Assembly: GCA_026874595.1 (NCBI GenBank)
Contig: CM049321.1
Span: 23,739,979 to 23,803,978, forward strand
Direction of reading: 5' to 3'
DNA length: 64,000 nt
Origin: Sipunculus nudus
Lineage: Eukaryota > Annelida > Sipuncula > Golfingiida > Sipunculidae
Numbering within the stretch: position 1 is the first letter of the stretch; every line of letters begins with the position of its first letter. Below are positions 27,101 to 38,724 of the stretch, piece by piece. The position numbers and the translations under genes are program-made. Below the pieces are notes generated by a model that ran no database searches, was not told where the DNA came from, and worked only from the letters and a program-made list of their open reading frames with translations.

Positions 27101-27859
27101 GTCTAAGCTTAATTTTACCATACAATAGCTGCCTACTGGCAACCCCGCCTGCCCAGGCACAGATGGGCCTATCATAGTTCACTCATACGGCAACTGCACC
27201 AAGGCACTGGGCTTTGAGATCTTTATGTTGAGTTCAGGAGAGGAAAAGCCAATGGATTATAAAACATTTCATTAAATAACTTCAGAGATACTATTTGTCA
27301 TATATATATATATACTAATGATTGACCGCGGAAAAGGAACCCCGTGAAACCCAGAAAAAAAAACGAAAATACAGCCCCTCTGATATGAAAGCAACCCAAG
27401 TAATGGACGTCCGATCAACCAGGAGCAATTAAGAACCATCCGGACCAGCCAGTTGGCTCATCTGATGCAAATGTCATGGCACACACATATTCCCGTCGTT
27501 TGGATTTACCTCAGATGGGTAGATATTCTGTGTTACCTGGTTAACACAGAAGCTCACAAACTGAATAAACATATTAAATATTGACAAATTAGACACAAAT
27601 ATTGATGAGTGGGTTTATAAACTGATTTCACCAACGATTTCAGTTTCACTCCCCTTTACAATTTGATTTCCTGGTCTTTCGGTCCTTCACATCCTTGTAG
27701 TTTTTCTCGGCTCCACTATTTAACTTTACCGTACAAAATATAATTATGTTTCTGCTCTTGTTTTCCTTTAATAATTGTTATCAGATTCATTTTTTTTTTA
27801 TTTACAAGTAAAAAAATCTGAAAATTTAAGTTAAAATATCAGAGTTCTAAGTTGCAATT

Positions 27860-29095
27860 ATTATTTATCCAGAGTGTAGGTCATATCGGGTCATATTATG
27901 GATACACATATATTTTATTATTTTCAAATCACAAATGTTTAAACTGAATTTAAAAGGGAATAATGCTACAACATGGCATCTTCGAGATTATTCGAGGTTA
28001 TTCCATTGGAGTTTTCAGTACATGCTTAATTTTATTCACCGAAATGAAAGATTCAGTAAATTTGATAAAATATAAACATCTTTTCAAATAAAGTATACAC
28101 ACTGTTGGTTGAATGAGAGACTAACAATATCATTGTGCTACAAACTCTCAGCTAAAATTGTATCCGCCAAAACGAAGTTTTTTGCAGATGTTTTTGACCG
28201 GGTTCCGCCGCCGCGCCGCGTTCATTTCCGGAGAACTCCTCTAAGACTACTGGACGGATTTTTCCGAAACTTACACCAGTTATCGGGTCACATGTGAACT
28301 GGTGCCTAACCAATAGGCGTTGACCTCTGTCCTTTCCTCTCTGCCATCGACAGCTTTTTTGATTTTATGACAGGAGGCACCACCTACATGCTAGTTTACG
28401 CTGCAGACATCCAAGCTCATATCTCGGGAACCGTTTGACCGATTGAGACAAAATTTTGCATGTGTATATATCTCACATAGCTCTTTATCATACACAAAAC
28501 TGGTGGCGCCACCTGCAATCATTTTTGCACAGCGTCCGTCTGTTTGTCTGCATAGGGCTAAAATCACTCATATCTCAGTAGTGGTTTGACTTATCTGCCT
28601 AAATTTTTGCGTGTTAATACATCTTGGATAGCTTTCTCGAATTTTTTGGCAGCTTCAGCAATTTTTATGTCAAGTGAGTAAATATATTTCCTGATTTTTT
28701 AAAAAATTGCATTATGTTTGGGCCAATAACTTCAAAACGATACAAAATACGGACCAAATTTTTGGTATGTTCATAGAAAATGTAAGGAAGAATATGCATA
28801 CTAAACATAATCAAAACCAGATCAGTGGTTTTGATATTGGGCAGCCTTGAAGTATAACAATGGCTTTTTTATGGAAAACAGAGGTTTTTCCTTAATATTT
28901 TGATGGAACGAAGTCCTAGTGACTCAATTTTCGGTATGGAAGTAGATTTTGGGTACATCTTACTGTATGCAAGATTTTGACTGCAGGTCCAATGGTTTCA
29001 AAACGTACCCTGTTAACGGACGGACGGCCGGACGGACGACGGACAAAGGACCACCGCTATAGCTCAGATGACTTATAGTCAGCTGAGCTGAAAAC
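27860..29095. repeat. Dispersed repeat, inverse of sequence at 1-1.96 kb
   Basis: 27860-28140 is the reverse complement of 1620-1960, and 28650-28960 is the reverse complement of the 707-bp repeat at the window start (AATATTTTGATGGAACGAAG and flanks). Between them is a segment with the palindrome GGTGGCGCCACC. The block ends with GGACGGACG runs and a hairpin-capable terminus around CTTATAGTCAGCTGAGC (about 29060-29095), an arrangement resembling the minisatellite-cored elements further right. Confidence 0.7.
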
Positions 29096-29708
29096 CGTGT
29101 GTGGGCTCTGTAGCGCCCCCCGGGTGGTACCACCGGGAAGTTAATTGTATAGTCTTCTGAGCCAGTTATTGAGAAGGGGACTTTAAACCTGCGACATTTT
29201 TTAACTTTTTAAAAAAGAATCAGATTTGTACCTATAAATTTTTACTTTTTGAGGAACTTCATTATACAATTTATACAAATTCACCAAAATGCCGCCCCAA
29301 AAAATGTGCCGCCCGACCGCCCCTGCCACCCCGTCTTAAGTACGCCACTGTGATGACCTGAACATAGTGAAATTTTTATTTTATTAGTTGTAAAGTGAAA
29401 TATCAAGTGTCCCTTGTTTTTCTACAAAATGTCTCATAAGGTTCTTGATTAATCTCAATAAAAGTGTGTGGAAGAATGGATCATAGACCAAGGAAGAAAT
29501 GGTTAAATATTTTTTTCTTTGTAGATCACTTTTTCGGAAGGTGTCCTGAGAAACAAAGATTATTATAGCCACATTTGGCTGGATACAGATTATGATTCGT
29601 ATTAAATTACCGATCTGTCCGAGCATTATAGTTTCTGACATTTCATGACCCTCGTTTTATAAATTAAGGGAACGACGTGCAGATACTTATCGAACAAGAA
29701 TGTACATA
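29096..29708. other. Spacer between repeat elements
   Basis: Contains a C-rich patch (around 29281-29335, GCCGCCC motifs) that looks like another repeat fragment. The minus-strand open frame at 29384-29641 has no family resemblance. Confidence 0.4.
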
Positions 29709-30607
29709 CAGTCTAACCTCTTTCATTCGCCCATTGTTCATCCGCCAACCTCGCCAATCGCCAACAAATGACAAAGTCCCGATTTCCTTACTACTTATTA
29801 CCTCGTTTATTTGCCATCCTCGCTATCCGCCATCCGCCAGGTGGTCTTTTTACCCAAATATGCCACATTCCCTTGATCATAAGCCAACTTTCACATTCAA
29901 GCTTAAGACAAGTCGGAAATATTTCGACAACCTGGGGTGTTATCGCTTGGGTTCAGCTGACCTGACAGCGTCTGTGTTAACAACATGCCACGCCTCACTG
30001 CTTATAGATCAAGTACCCGGTGCCACTGCTTAATTTATGACCTTACACCCTTGAGTTGTTTCGGGACAATTGGCATCAGCTGAGTGACCGGTGTTGATTT
30101 CACACCTAGAGTTTATTGGATAAGTGTTTTTTTAATGAAGCAAAACAGATGAGTAGTTTGGAGCAATTAACAGGGTTACGAGGTCAAGCGGCGTATACAT
30201 ATCGTGTACATACAACAGCGAACCTAGCGGGTTTGGCCTTATAGTGTCGTAGTTCGCTGGACGAAGCGTGCCTGGGATTCTATCAGCAGAGCCACCATCG
30301 GCAATTGTTTGAAACACACAGGATTTATATTCAGGGGTGACAAGCCAAATGAAACAGATCGGCACGGCTGTCCAGAAGCAAAAATATTACTTCCTGTTCT
30401 ACAGTGACAGATTTTATGTGAATAAAGTTATATAAATGTACAAAATATTGGTTTTTAATATGACCAGTTTAAGATGAGCATAAGTGAGCATGCCCCGATC
30501 TTAGCTACCCTGCACATCTCATTTGGAGCCCTCGATCAACCGCCGCCCTCGCTTACCGCTAAAAATGCCCCCAGCCCCAAGGTTGGCGAATGAAAGAGGT
30601 TAGGCTG
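29709..30607. mobile_element. Non-autonomous TIR element with TA target duplication
   Basis: The left end CAGTCTAACCTCTTTCATTC and the right end GAATGAAAGAGGTTAGGCTG are inverted repeats with few mismatches, and TA flanks each side (29707-29708, 30608-30609). CAGT-type termini with a TA duplication fit the Tc1/mariner/pogo superfamily. No transposase was found in about 900 bp, so it depends on another element. Confidence 0.8.
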
Positions 30608-30665
30608 TACTAACAAACCACGGTGATCAATTAACCATCTGCCATGGCATATATAATGAAACAAA

Positions 30666-32950
30666 CAGGGTTCATACACTTTTCAAGGCTTAAAATTACA
30701 TGACATTCCATGACCAACTACTGAAATTTCCATGACTTAATTCTTGTATCGAACGAACTAGCCAATAAGTGGTGATATTATTAGTAAACGGGGCGCCGTC
30801 ATATTGTCGTCACGGGAGACAGCCAATCAGGTATCAGCTATTTGAACTAAAACCTGCCAATATTTGAAAGCTGGAAATCTTACCAAGACGGTTGGGGTCC
30901 AGGGGACCCCTTTAAAGACGTAATTAGATACATAAGACGTAACGATTAAATACAATAAAACTGCAGGTAAAACCTTCAATTAACCTTGTCGTTGGCTTCA
31001 ATTGATAATACCATTCACCTTCAGTTCAATTATTATAAATATTATTATATATATACAACTTCAGTAATTAACACGTGGGTTACCTCTGATAACTTAAGAT
31101 ACACGTGTTTACTTTGCATGAAATTCACAGAATATCACAATACTATCATATTTCTTTGAAGCATGTTTGCATTTTCCTCCGAAAAGTAAAGGAACGTGCT
31201 GTCAACGGCAGTTATGAAGATATCTTTTCAACTCGGTGTGCGGTTGACATCGACGCTAAACCCTAAATCATTGCGTCAATACTTTTTTAATAACATGTTA
31301 AGTTCACCCGACAGGCCTATTCATATGGCCTATGTTTTTTTTATATCTGTATAACATAATGGATAACCTTCCAAAATACAATTAGAAACACAGGCTTAAT
31401 AAGTTTTTATTTGCTGACAAGTACCCGGGATCCCGGGCACGTACGTAGATCTCGGTACTATCCACGAGCGGGCGGGCCTACGACTGTGTATTAGCGTTTC
31501 ACGACGACGAAATGCCCTACAAAAACCTGACCAAATATCAGGATAGAGGGCAGATGAACAAATTTATATATTTTTATTTTTCACCGCATTTTCAGACAAA
31601 ACCCGTAATCGGCAATTTGACAGACTTTATTATTACTGACAATGTAAAATATTGACATCACCGGCACTTTATTAGACCTGGTTATATCATATGATATGGA
31701 TCAAACGGTAAAAAAACTGGATCATTTAAAGTGCACACGGCCCGTTTAGTTAATGCAGATAAATCGTTTGGTAAATTAAATACAAATATTTTGCTCTTTG
31801 GTTCACTTTGATGATAGGTATCACGTCCAGCCCACCGAAGCGGGAACTTTCTTCCGTGCAAAAACATCGGTCAGACAGTCACAAGGGGGGGGGGGGGTCA
31901 GAGGTCAGATGACGTCTATGCAAATAAAATCGAGATCAACCAATGGACGCATGGGTCGAATTACGCCGATCTAATGTCATCCAATGGGTGTGTGGGTCAT
32001 GTGTCACTGGTGTCACCATGATTAGCTTTCCGGGAAACTTTAGCAGCAAGCGCGTCAGTCAACCCGTTTATGCATCGTTTAACGGAGCTCGTCTCCAAGA
32101 GAATTAACCGAATGCCGCGGTCACGCACCTGCGTTTATAATATGTGCACTTTTGTTCACGGCTGCATTTCACCACGCAAGGTGTCCCAGGAATCGTTCTC
32201 ATTAAAAGGTTGACACATGCATTTCAATAAATTCGCAGACACACTGATAGGAAATAGAAACTTTTCGCAATGGATCATTTTGCGTCGCTTAATTGCTCGT
32301 ACCACAGTTAAAAGGTTTCATTTTATTAGCACGTACACACACGAAGTTTACAGAATCCCTCTCAGTGAATAAAATCTACAATAGACCAGCTTTAAGCGCT
32401 CAGGATTAATTGGGTAATGGAATGAATGAACGACGAATAAAGACATACAGTTCGATCAGAAATTAATGACAGAAAATCTTGATTAGTAGAATGAATTTCT
32501 TTTCCCAGAAAATTAAAAAATCCTACTTATACGATGCTCTCTTGCCAAAAATTTTAAAATTCGGACTTAGTACGATTAATTTGGACTAGTCGGCAGGACT
32601 GTGCCCTCCTCCGTCATGCATGTCCATATAATTATCATCCCATTAAAATAAATCCAGGGGCCGCGGAGAGAGCACCACGGCCGTCCATTGCCGATAAGGC
32701 TTTAAGCCAGAAGATTTAACCGAGTGGTTCTGAGTGCGCGGAGAGCCCTTGGGCGGGAAAGATGAAGTAACTTTTCAACGTAAAGCGGGGCAATACGTCA
32801 TTGCTTTCGAGAAATTAACTATTAGTTTGGCATGCAAGAAATTTCATGATATTCCATGACAGGTAGCTAAATTCCATGAGTTTCCAGGCCTGGAAAGCAA
32901 ATTTTAAAATTCCCTGACATTCCAGAAATTCCATGACCGTAATAGCCCTG
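30666..32950. mobile_element. Putative non-autonomous hAT-like element, 2.3 kb
   Basis: The left end begins CAGGGTTCATACAC and continues with TTCCATGAC motifs. The right end, read inversely, begins CAGGGCTATTACGGTCATGG with the same subterminal motif. AACAAA flanks both sides, which could be a target duplication, though hAT elements normally make 8 bp. No transposase open frame is visible. It ends about 150 bp 3' of the CTLD exon of lectin relic D and may have displaced the rest of that gene. Confidence 0.65.
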
Positions 32951-33099
32951 AACAAATTTCACCTGAAGAGTTGTCCAGCGGAACCTTGCAGACAGCTGGG
33001 AAAAAATGTATACATATTTATATTGTGCTGTCCTCATACTGGTTCTGTTATGTCCTAAAGAAACATAAATGAAAGAGGACAATTTTATCTAGTGATTTC

Positions 33100-33545
33100 C
33101 TACGCTTTCGATAATGATCAAGATATATTCCTGTTCCTTATTTGTTTCCATACTGACCAGAGAGGCCCCAACGTGATTACACCGGTTTTTAGCGGTCCAC
33201 CAACTGAGGCGGTAGTCAGGGAATTTATAACAAGACCGTGAATTCTCCTTTGTAGTAATAGTTGAATCCCTCTTGGCAACCTGCAAACCGAAAAAAGGCG
33301 TTTTCAAAGGTGAAGATAAAGACTGACGGGAAATGCGCTGAAGGCTTAGCTTCATTCCAGTGAGGCTTATGGAAAATTGAATTCTATGGGAGCTGAAAGT
33401 AAAACAACTAGGTGGAGAAGACCATGCAGATATCCAGACAATATTCTCCGGTGCGGAACGAGCGCATCCTTTACCAGAAGATAAATAACAGTATGCAGTT
33501 CTATAAATGTAATTACACGGAGGGAGAAGGTAATTAAACTAGAAA
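33100..33545 (-). pseudogene. Lectin relic D: CTLD first half plus degenerate module exon
   Basis: 33100-33280 on the minus strand reads as a CTLD N-terminal exon: acceptor TTTGCAG, then SRSCYKFPDYRLSWW, a second cysteine in NRCNHVGASLVS, and an METNKEQE helix closely matching lectin B. The donor expected after the last base is G|GA instead of G|GT, and a stop follows shortly after. The second CTLD half (EPN/WND region and ICE motif) is absent downstream, where a hAT-like element begins. Upstream, at about 33477-33545, PPC, YRTAYC and SSG before GTAAAGG resemble the end of the module exon. It is most likely a broken paralogue; use of an alternative donor cannot be excluded. Confidence 0.7.
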
Positions 33546-35017
33546 AATATCAATGTGTTAACGCCCTTCATCATGCAAGGATAAGTTTTAAAACTTAACA
33601 CTACAGAGCGCTTTTTTGGCCTTTAAACGTTTGTATACTCGTTGAATAGAGTTAAAACTCCATACTGTTTTTTTTTTTTATTTCGAATAAACGTTACGTT
33701 TAATAAAGGTATTTAAAAGCTATATAAGGGAAAAGTTGTACAAGGATGTATGAAGGGCTCAGGATGCCAGCATGATGAAAATGGTAGGGTCTTAAAGGGT
33801 TGCTGCAAGATATAGTTTATCATTTATAAACGATCTAATGTATATTCTGACATTATTTATTATATGAGTAAAGACTTCCACACACACACGTCTCACCAAA
33901 ATCATCAATCAATGTAATTTTGTATAGAAATGTCCTAAACACTTCGTTTATTGAATCATCTTTTTTCTTACAGCAGTAGCCAACAGTATAGCCATGCCAT
34001 TGTGTTATGGAATTCTTTCAATAATATACTTTAGTCGACAAAATAACAGGCTATGATGGAAATTGAAATTATGCAAACAACGGTAATATTGCTGCCAAAC
34101 CCTCCAGCTGAATCTAGGTAAAGTGCACGCATAAGCATGGGTAACATACAACCAAGTTCAGCAAAGGTTTATATAAGAATGACAATCAACAGTGCGTGTA
34201 ACTCAGGCAGTCCTGCTTAATTCGCTCCTTTTTCAAGACTACAACAGGATTTCGTGGAGCCTTTCATTGTCCGTGCACCCCCCCCCCCCTTGATTTCATT
34301 AAAGTCTGACGTCCACTTGCGATTTTGCTGCGACGCGATGGGATGCGACTAAAATCGCAAGGGAACTGCGACTGGTTGCCGATTATAGACCGTATCCGCA
34401 CAAGCAAATAATCAAGATCATGAATTCGTTACCCTTTGCGCGCTAGGCCACAAAACCGCATCAATTTGGTTTACTGTACTCCTCTTGAAAGGCGCATTAC
34501 AGTAGTCCGGTTCAATTCAGTCCGGTTTCCAGTAAACCGGTTTCTAGTGGTTTTTATTCCGAATGAGTCCAATTTCAGTGAACGGCCTTGACCGACAACC
34601 TTATGCTGCCTAAGAATGCGTTGCATTTTTGTGCTCCTTTGCAGGCCTGAATCAGATTACGAACCAAGTGTGGACAGCAAACACACGAAATGTTGAATGG
34701 ACATTTGTAAAGCGAACTACAGTGCGTACGCGAAGCGAACTACATCGAGACTAAAGTAAACCGGTTTAGAATGATCCGGTTTAGATGCGAACCAAGTGCG
34801 GATACGGCCACAATCGCGTGGGATCCGTAGATGAGCAGGCCTTGCGACCCGATTTGTGACTTGCGACCGTCAGTCGCAGACGATCGCGTAGTTTCAGGCA
34901 TGTCAGAAACCTTGCGATTCCCTTGCGATTTCTTTCGACCGTTGCCTTCATCTAAGATATGAGATTTCCGGCTGAACTTCATCCAATGGGTTGCGGTAAT
35001 TTTGGTCTGATGACTGA
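33546..35017. other. Spacer with nested TIR-like repeats
   Basis: A segment at about 34388-34810 has inverted ends (ACCGTATCCGCAC on the left, GTGCGGATACGGCC on the right), so it looks like a ~420-bp TIR element. It sits inside sequence rich in TTGCGA/TCGCAA words (34306-34930), which recurs near 43380-43520 and may be another element. No gene was recognised. A poly-C run lies at about 34278-34289. Confidence 0.5.
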
Positions 35018-35459
35018 AGCCGGCGGCTCACTTACCGATTTTATCGGCCGATTCATGGGATCGGCCGATTATGCACCGACGGGGGTACATTGTCGTGTAG
35101 TGTGACACCCCAAGCGACGCGATTTTGTCGGAGTCGGCGTGAAAAATCGCCGTCGCCAAGAGTCTGGCACTGTCAAAGAAAATCGGCCGATTTTATCGGG
35201 TATATTAGCGAAATCGTATAGTGAGCCAATGTTTGCGACAAAGTCGGCCGATTTTGTCAATTATTGTTTGGTCAGAGTTCACGTTCTGTACGTTGTTACT
35301 ATTAGTTATTATTAGTGTTTACTGTATAATGACATATTTTTGTATTTTAAATAAATTAAAGACCGATTTTGGTAAAGACTCAAATTTCATGGATTCCTAA
35401 AGACGACCTGCAATTTATAAATTTAAAGGAGTTACTATTCATATATTTACAATGTTTGC

Positions 35460-35730
35460 TGTTGCGGAACCCAATAACAACAGATCACGTAGTCGTGACG
35501 AGCATAAATTTTGTTATGGAGATAAATATAATCAGATTTTGCAACACTAGGCAGCATAAAATGTCTAGGGGAATGAATAAAGAAGTCAGTGGGTTTTTGT
35601 TATCAAGCAATACACTAAATCAATACAATTAAACAGTATAACAAATAAAATGTACAGTACCAGAGTGTCCGGAACCTAGTCTTTGATATCTGGATACCAC
35701 CACTGTCACAGCACAACAAGTCCTTTAAAA
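35460..35730 (+). repeat. Direct-repeat block, left copy (partner 41925-42240)
   Basis: Contains AACAGATCACGTAGTCGTGA, CACTAGGCAGC, ATGTCTAGGGGAATGAATAA and later TGGATACCA with AGTCCTTTAAA. All of these recur in the same order and orientation at 41925-42240. A plus-strand open frame here (35369-35632) is inside the repeat and is not conserved in the partner. Confidence 0.8.
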
Positions 35731-35785
35731 CCAATAATCCACGTAGATAATCCAAGTTTTTTTTTCTCTTTTAGTATTAAATTTG

Positions 35786-36420
35786 AATATAATGTTTGTG
35801 AATGTATAGTATCATACTCTTTGCACTTAATTGACTTCCGATACACATGAATATCATGTTTGTGAATGGATGGTGTTTACTGTACTTGGTGCACTAAATG
35901 AACTTTAAGTACACAAATATCATGTTTTTTTTTAATTTGGTGTATTACTTTACTTGGTGCACTTAATGAACTTTCAGTACAAAAATATTATGTTTGTGAA
36001 GTATGGGGTCATACTGTACTTTGTGCTCTTAATGAACTTTCAGTACACATGAATACCATGTTTATAAATGGATGGTGTTATACTCTACTTGGTGCACTTA
36101 ATGAACTTTTAGAACACAAATATCATGTTTTTAAAATTGGGGGTTTGAATGTACTTGTTGCACTTAATAAACTTTTTAGTACAAAAATATCATGTTTGTG
36201 AAGTATGGGGTCATACTGTACTTTGTGCTCTTAATGGACTTTCAGTACACATGAAAGTCATGTTTATAAATGGATGGTGTTATACTCTACTTGGAGCACT
36301 AAATGAACTTTAAGTACACAAATATCATGTTTGTGAAGTATGGTGTAATACTGTACTTGGTCCACCTAATGGACTTGTAATACACTTGCATATCATGTTT
36401 GTGAATGTATGGTGCCATAC
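35786..36420. repeat. Minisatellite (~70-80-bp units) with ~202-bp higher-order period
   Basis: About eight diverged units, each with a form of AATATCATGTTTGTGAA, a TACTGTACTTGGTGCAC core and TTAATGAACTTTCAGTACAC. Near-identical three-unit stretches recur 202 bp apart (GTATGGGGTCATACTGTACT at 36001 and 36203), showing that amplification copied multi-unit blocks. Confidence 0.85.
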
Positions 36421-36569
36421 AGATAATAAGATCTAATAAAATATACTTTAGCAAATTACTTCAGTACTGTTTGATAGAAAAAAAAGGCATGTAAATTTGC
36501 ATATATGTGAGTTTATCCCGCTATTATTATCCGTAAAAAGTCTTTGAAGTGATCCTAAAATAAATGTAC

Positions 36570-36700
36570 CTGTACCTATTGGTACCCTGTACCTATTGGT
36601 ACATTCTAAATACCTGTACCTGTACCTATGTGAAAACCAATTATCTATACCTGTTCTTCACCTGGCAAATTCACAAGTACCTGTACCTAGGTACTTTCAC
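36570..36700. repeat. Irregular TACCTGTACCTA-type short repeats
   Basis: ACCTGTACCTA and variants (GTACCTATTGGTACC, AAGTACCTGTACCTAGGTAC) recur about eight times, several as local palindromes. No gene is associated. Confidence 0.7.
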
Positions 36701-36775
36701 TTAAACCTGGTCCCAACCCTGCAAGTAACTTAAGCGTATGTAAGAGTTTCCTGAACAAGAAACACAATTGTATAG

Positions 36776-36878
36776 TTACAACTCATGGATGGCACTAATC
36801 AACTGTTTGTACTCTCTGTCCATCATTAAAAAAATTCTTCCCTTTAGATAGTTTTTCCGCCCTTTCACATGTTCTCCT
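36776..36878 (-). other. Possible orphan terminal exon
   Basis: After a good acceptor (TTTATTTATACAG) the frame reads GEHVKGRKNYLKG, then MMDREYKQLISAIHEL and a stop. The charged, helix-like composition is more protein-like than surrounding frames. I cannot assign a family or find upstream exons. A second exon-like stretch, WCDRIVPECTLAKN onward, follows an acceptor at about 37868. Both could be chance or parts of a mobile-element gene. Confidence 0.25.
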
Positions 36879-37509
36879 GTATAAATAAAAAAAAACCCAA
36901 AGTATGAGGAAATAAGAGAAGACAGGAATGAATAGCGGGAAATTGTTGACTGATGCAATATCAAGTCCAGCGCACGCAGCAATACCTGCTGTATACAGGT
37001 AACCCAATAGGCAAAAGCGTTCATATGAACTGATCTATGGTACACTTTTTTTCACGGAGTCAGCGGCTATACTTTAATTCGTTTTAATAAAATTAATCTG
37101 ACAGATAGCAGAGAGTTGCCAGATATATAACTCATCGTCACACGTCTACAGAAATTAATGATAAATATTAAAACCTAATCACGCAAATATCTGCTGATAT
37201 AGACATCTGTTGAGTGTAGCACTCAAGTGAAAAAAGATGATAAAGTGTTGGCTGGTTTATACAGGAAAGAAGAATACGTATCACTTCTTTGAATTTCTAG
37301 AAACAGGAAATCCAAGAAATCAAACAAACATACAAGTAGAATGTCATTTCTAAATTAAAGTTCGTGTCTGATGAAATAGCCCTTCTGAATGTATTATCCT
37401 GATGATCAGCCGCAGCAATCGTTCAAAGGGTTCAAGACCAGTCCTTTTCTGATCTTGGGTCCTTTCTTTAGGTTTTGTTTTTAGTCCTCCTGAGTTGGAC
37501 CCCTCTTTT

Positions 37510-37790
37510 CCTAAATGCACACTGTTAAATTTATGTGTTCAGAATCGCACACATAAAGTAACACATTCCATGTAACAAAAAACGGAACACATAAATGTGT
37601 TCCAATATAAAGTGTTCAAAATAGAACGGATAAATTGCACACATAATTACAGAACACATTTTGAGAACACATAAAAAGTGTTCTGTAGAAAACGCTTTAA
37701 AGTGTGTAAGGCATGTAACAAAAACAGAACACAATCCTAGTTTGCACACATTTTTTGTGTATCTGATGGAGAGATTCTGCACACTTTTAA
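37510..37790. repeat. Self-complementary ACACAT/TGTGTT-rich region
   Basis: Many copies of GAACACATAA and its complement alternate here. One pair forms a perfect hairpin at 37584-37603 (GGAACACAT, AA, ATGTGTTCC). It probably is a small foldback or MITE-type repeat, but no clear ends or target duplication were seen. Confidence 0.5.
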
Positions 37791-38191
37791 AATGTGATGG
37801 AAGTTGTTCTTTACCGATAAAGATATTTTTGGCCAACGTGCACTCAGGGACAATCCGATCACACCACTGAAACAAACATACTGTTAAACAAGTCTATATA
37901 AATCTAAAGTGATTAACAGCCTTTATTACAAGAATTCATGAATTAAAGTTATTTATTCGCTTTATTAGTTTTTCAACAAGATCAATTTATAAATCAGACA
38001 CTAAAATGAAAAAAAGTACAATGGCTCAAATAGTTAAATTGAATGAAGGCTTCATCAAAGGTATTCAGGTACAAATAATCAAAGAAGAGCAACAAGTAAA
38101 ATACATTAAATTTTAATTTAAAGCAAATTTTAAATTTTACAAAAAATTTAAATCTTAGGCATTTGATTATTAAGTTAATATCATAATAGTA

Positions 38192-38193
<2 letters not shown>

Positions 38194-38231
<38 letters not shown>

Positions 38232-38277
38232 TTATGCTTTCTGTAAAAACAATATTATGTAACATCTAACAATATCA

Positions 38278-38316
<39 letters not shown>
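38194..38316. repeat. Two (AT)n microsatellites
   Basis: AT tracts at 38194-38230 and 38281-38316 are separated by 50 bases that recur in part just downstream (TTATGCTTTCTGTAA at about 38232 and 38347), indicating a local duplication. Confidence 0.9.
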
Positions 38317-38322
<6 letters not shown>

Positions 38323-38724
38323 TTATAATCTCTATTATGAACTGTTTATGCTTTCTGTAATAACAACAATTTTAGCTAATATCTTACAATACCCCCTGAT
38401 ATGGCTTTAAAACTGACCGTTACAAAACTTAGATAACATTATATTATTATAGATTTAAAAAAAATAGGTCACCGTGGTATATGTAGAATGAGGTTAAATA
38501 TTCCAAGAAATAAGCCCATTGACCGTATATTTGGAGAAACAGTAATTAAAATTGAGACATTGTATATAATTTGAGGCCAAGATACAAACATGAACATTTG
38601 AGGTAGTTTAGTTGCAGCGACCCCTGGTGGCTGTATTCCAAAAATTATATTCCAAGTCGAGATTCTGACGCAATTTCGTTGGCCTCTAGGGCATCGTTTT
38701 GTGACTATAGCAACGAGCAACTAG

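Larger units (their letters stand above)
22154..27840. other. Long spacer without recognised genes
   Basis: No exon with family resemblance was found on either strand. It contains a GC-rich patch at about 22848-23030 (against an AT-rich background), (TA)n tracts at 23175-23241 and 24154-24195, and a short (TA)n near 27301. Open frames at 22328-22645 (+), 26709-26900 (+) and 26991-27182 (-) look like chance. The missing first exon of lectin B may lie here. Confidence 0.5.

Noticed and set aside
32867-33082. Possible terminal CTLD exon of lectin relic D after an acceptor at about 33050
   Set aside because: The translation lacks WIG, EPN/QPD, the NC and RC cysteines and ICE, and it runs into the end of the hAT-like element.
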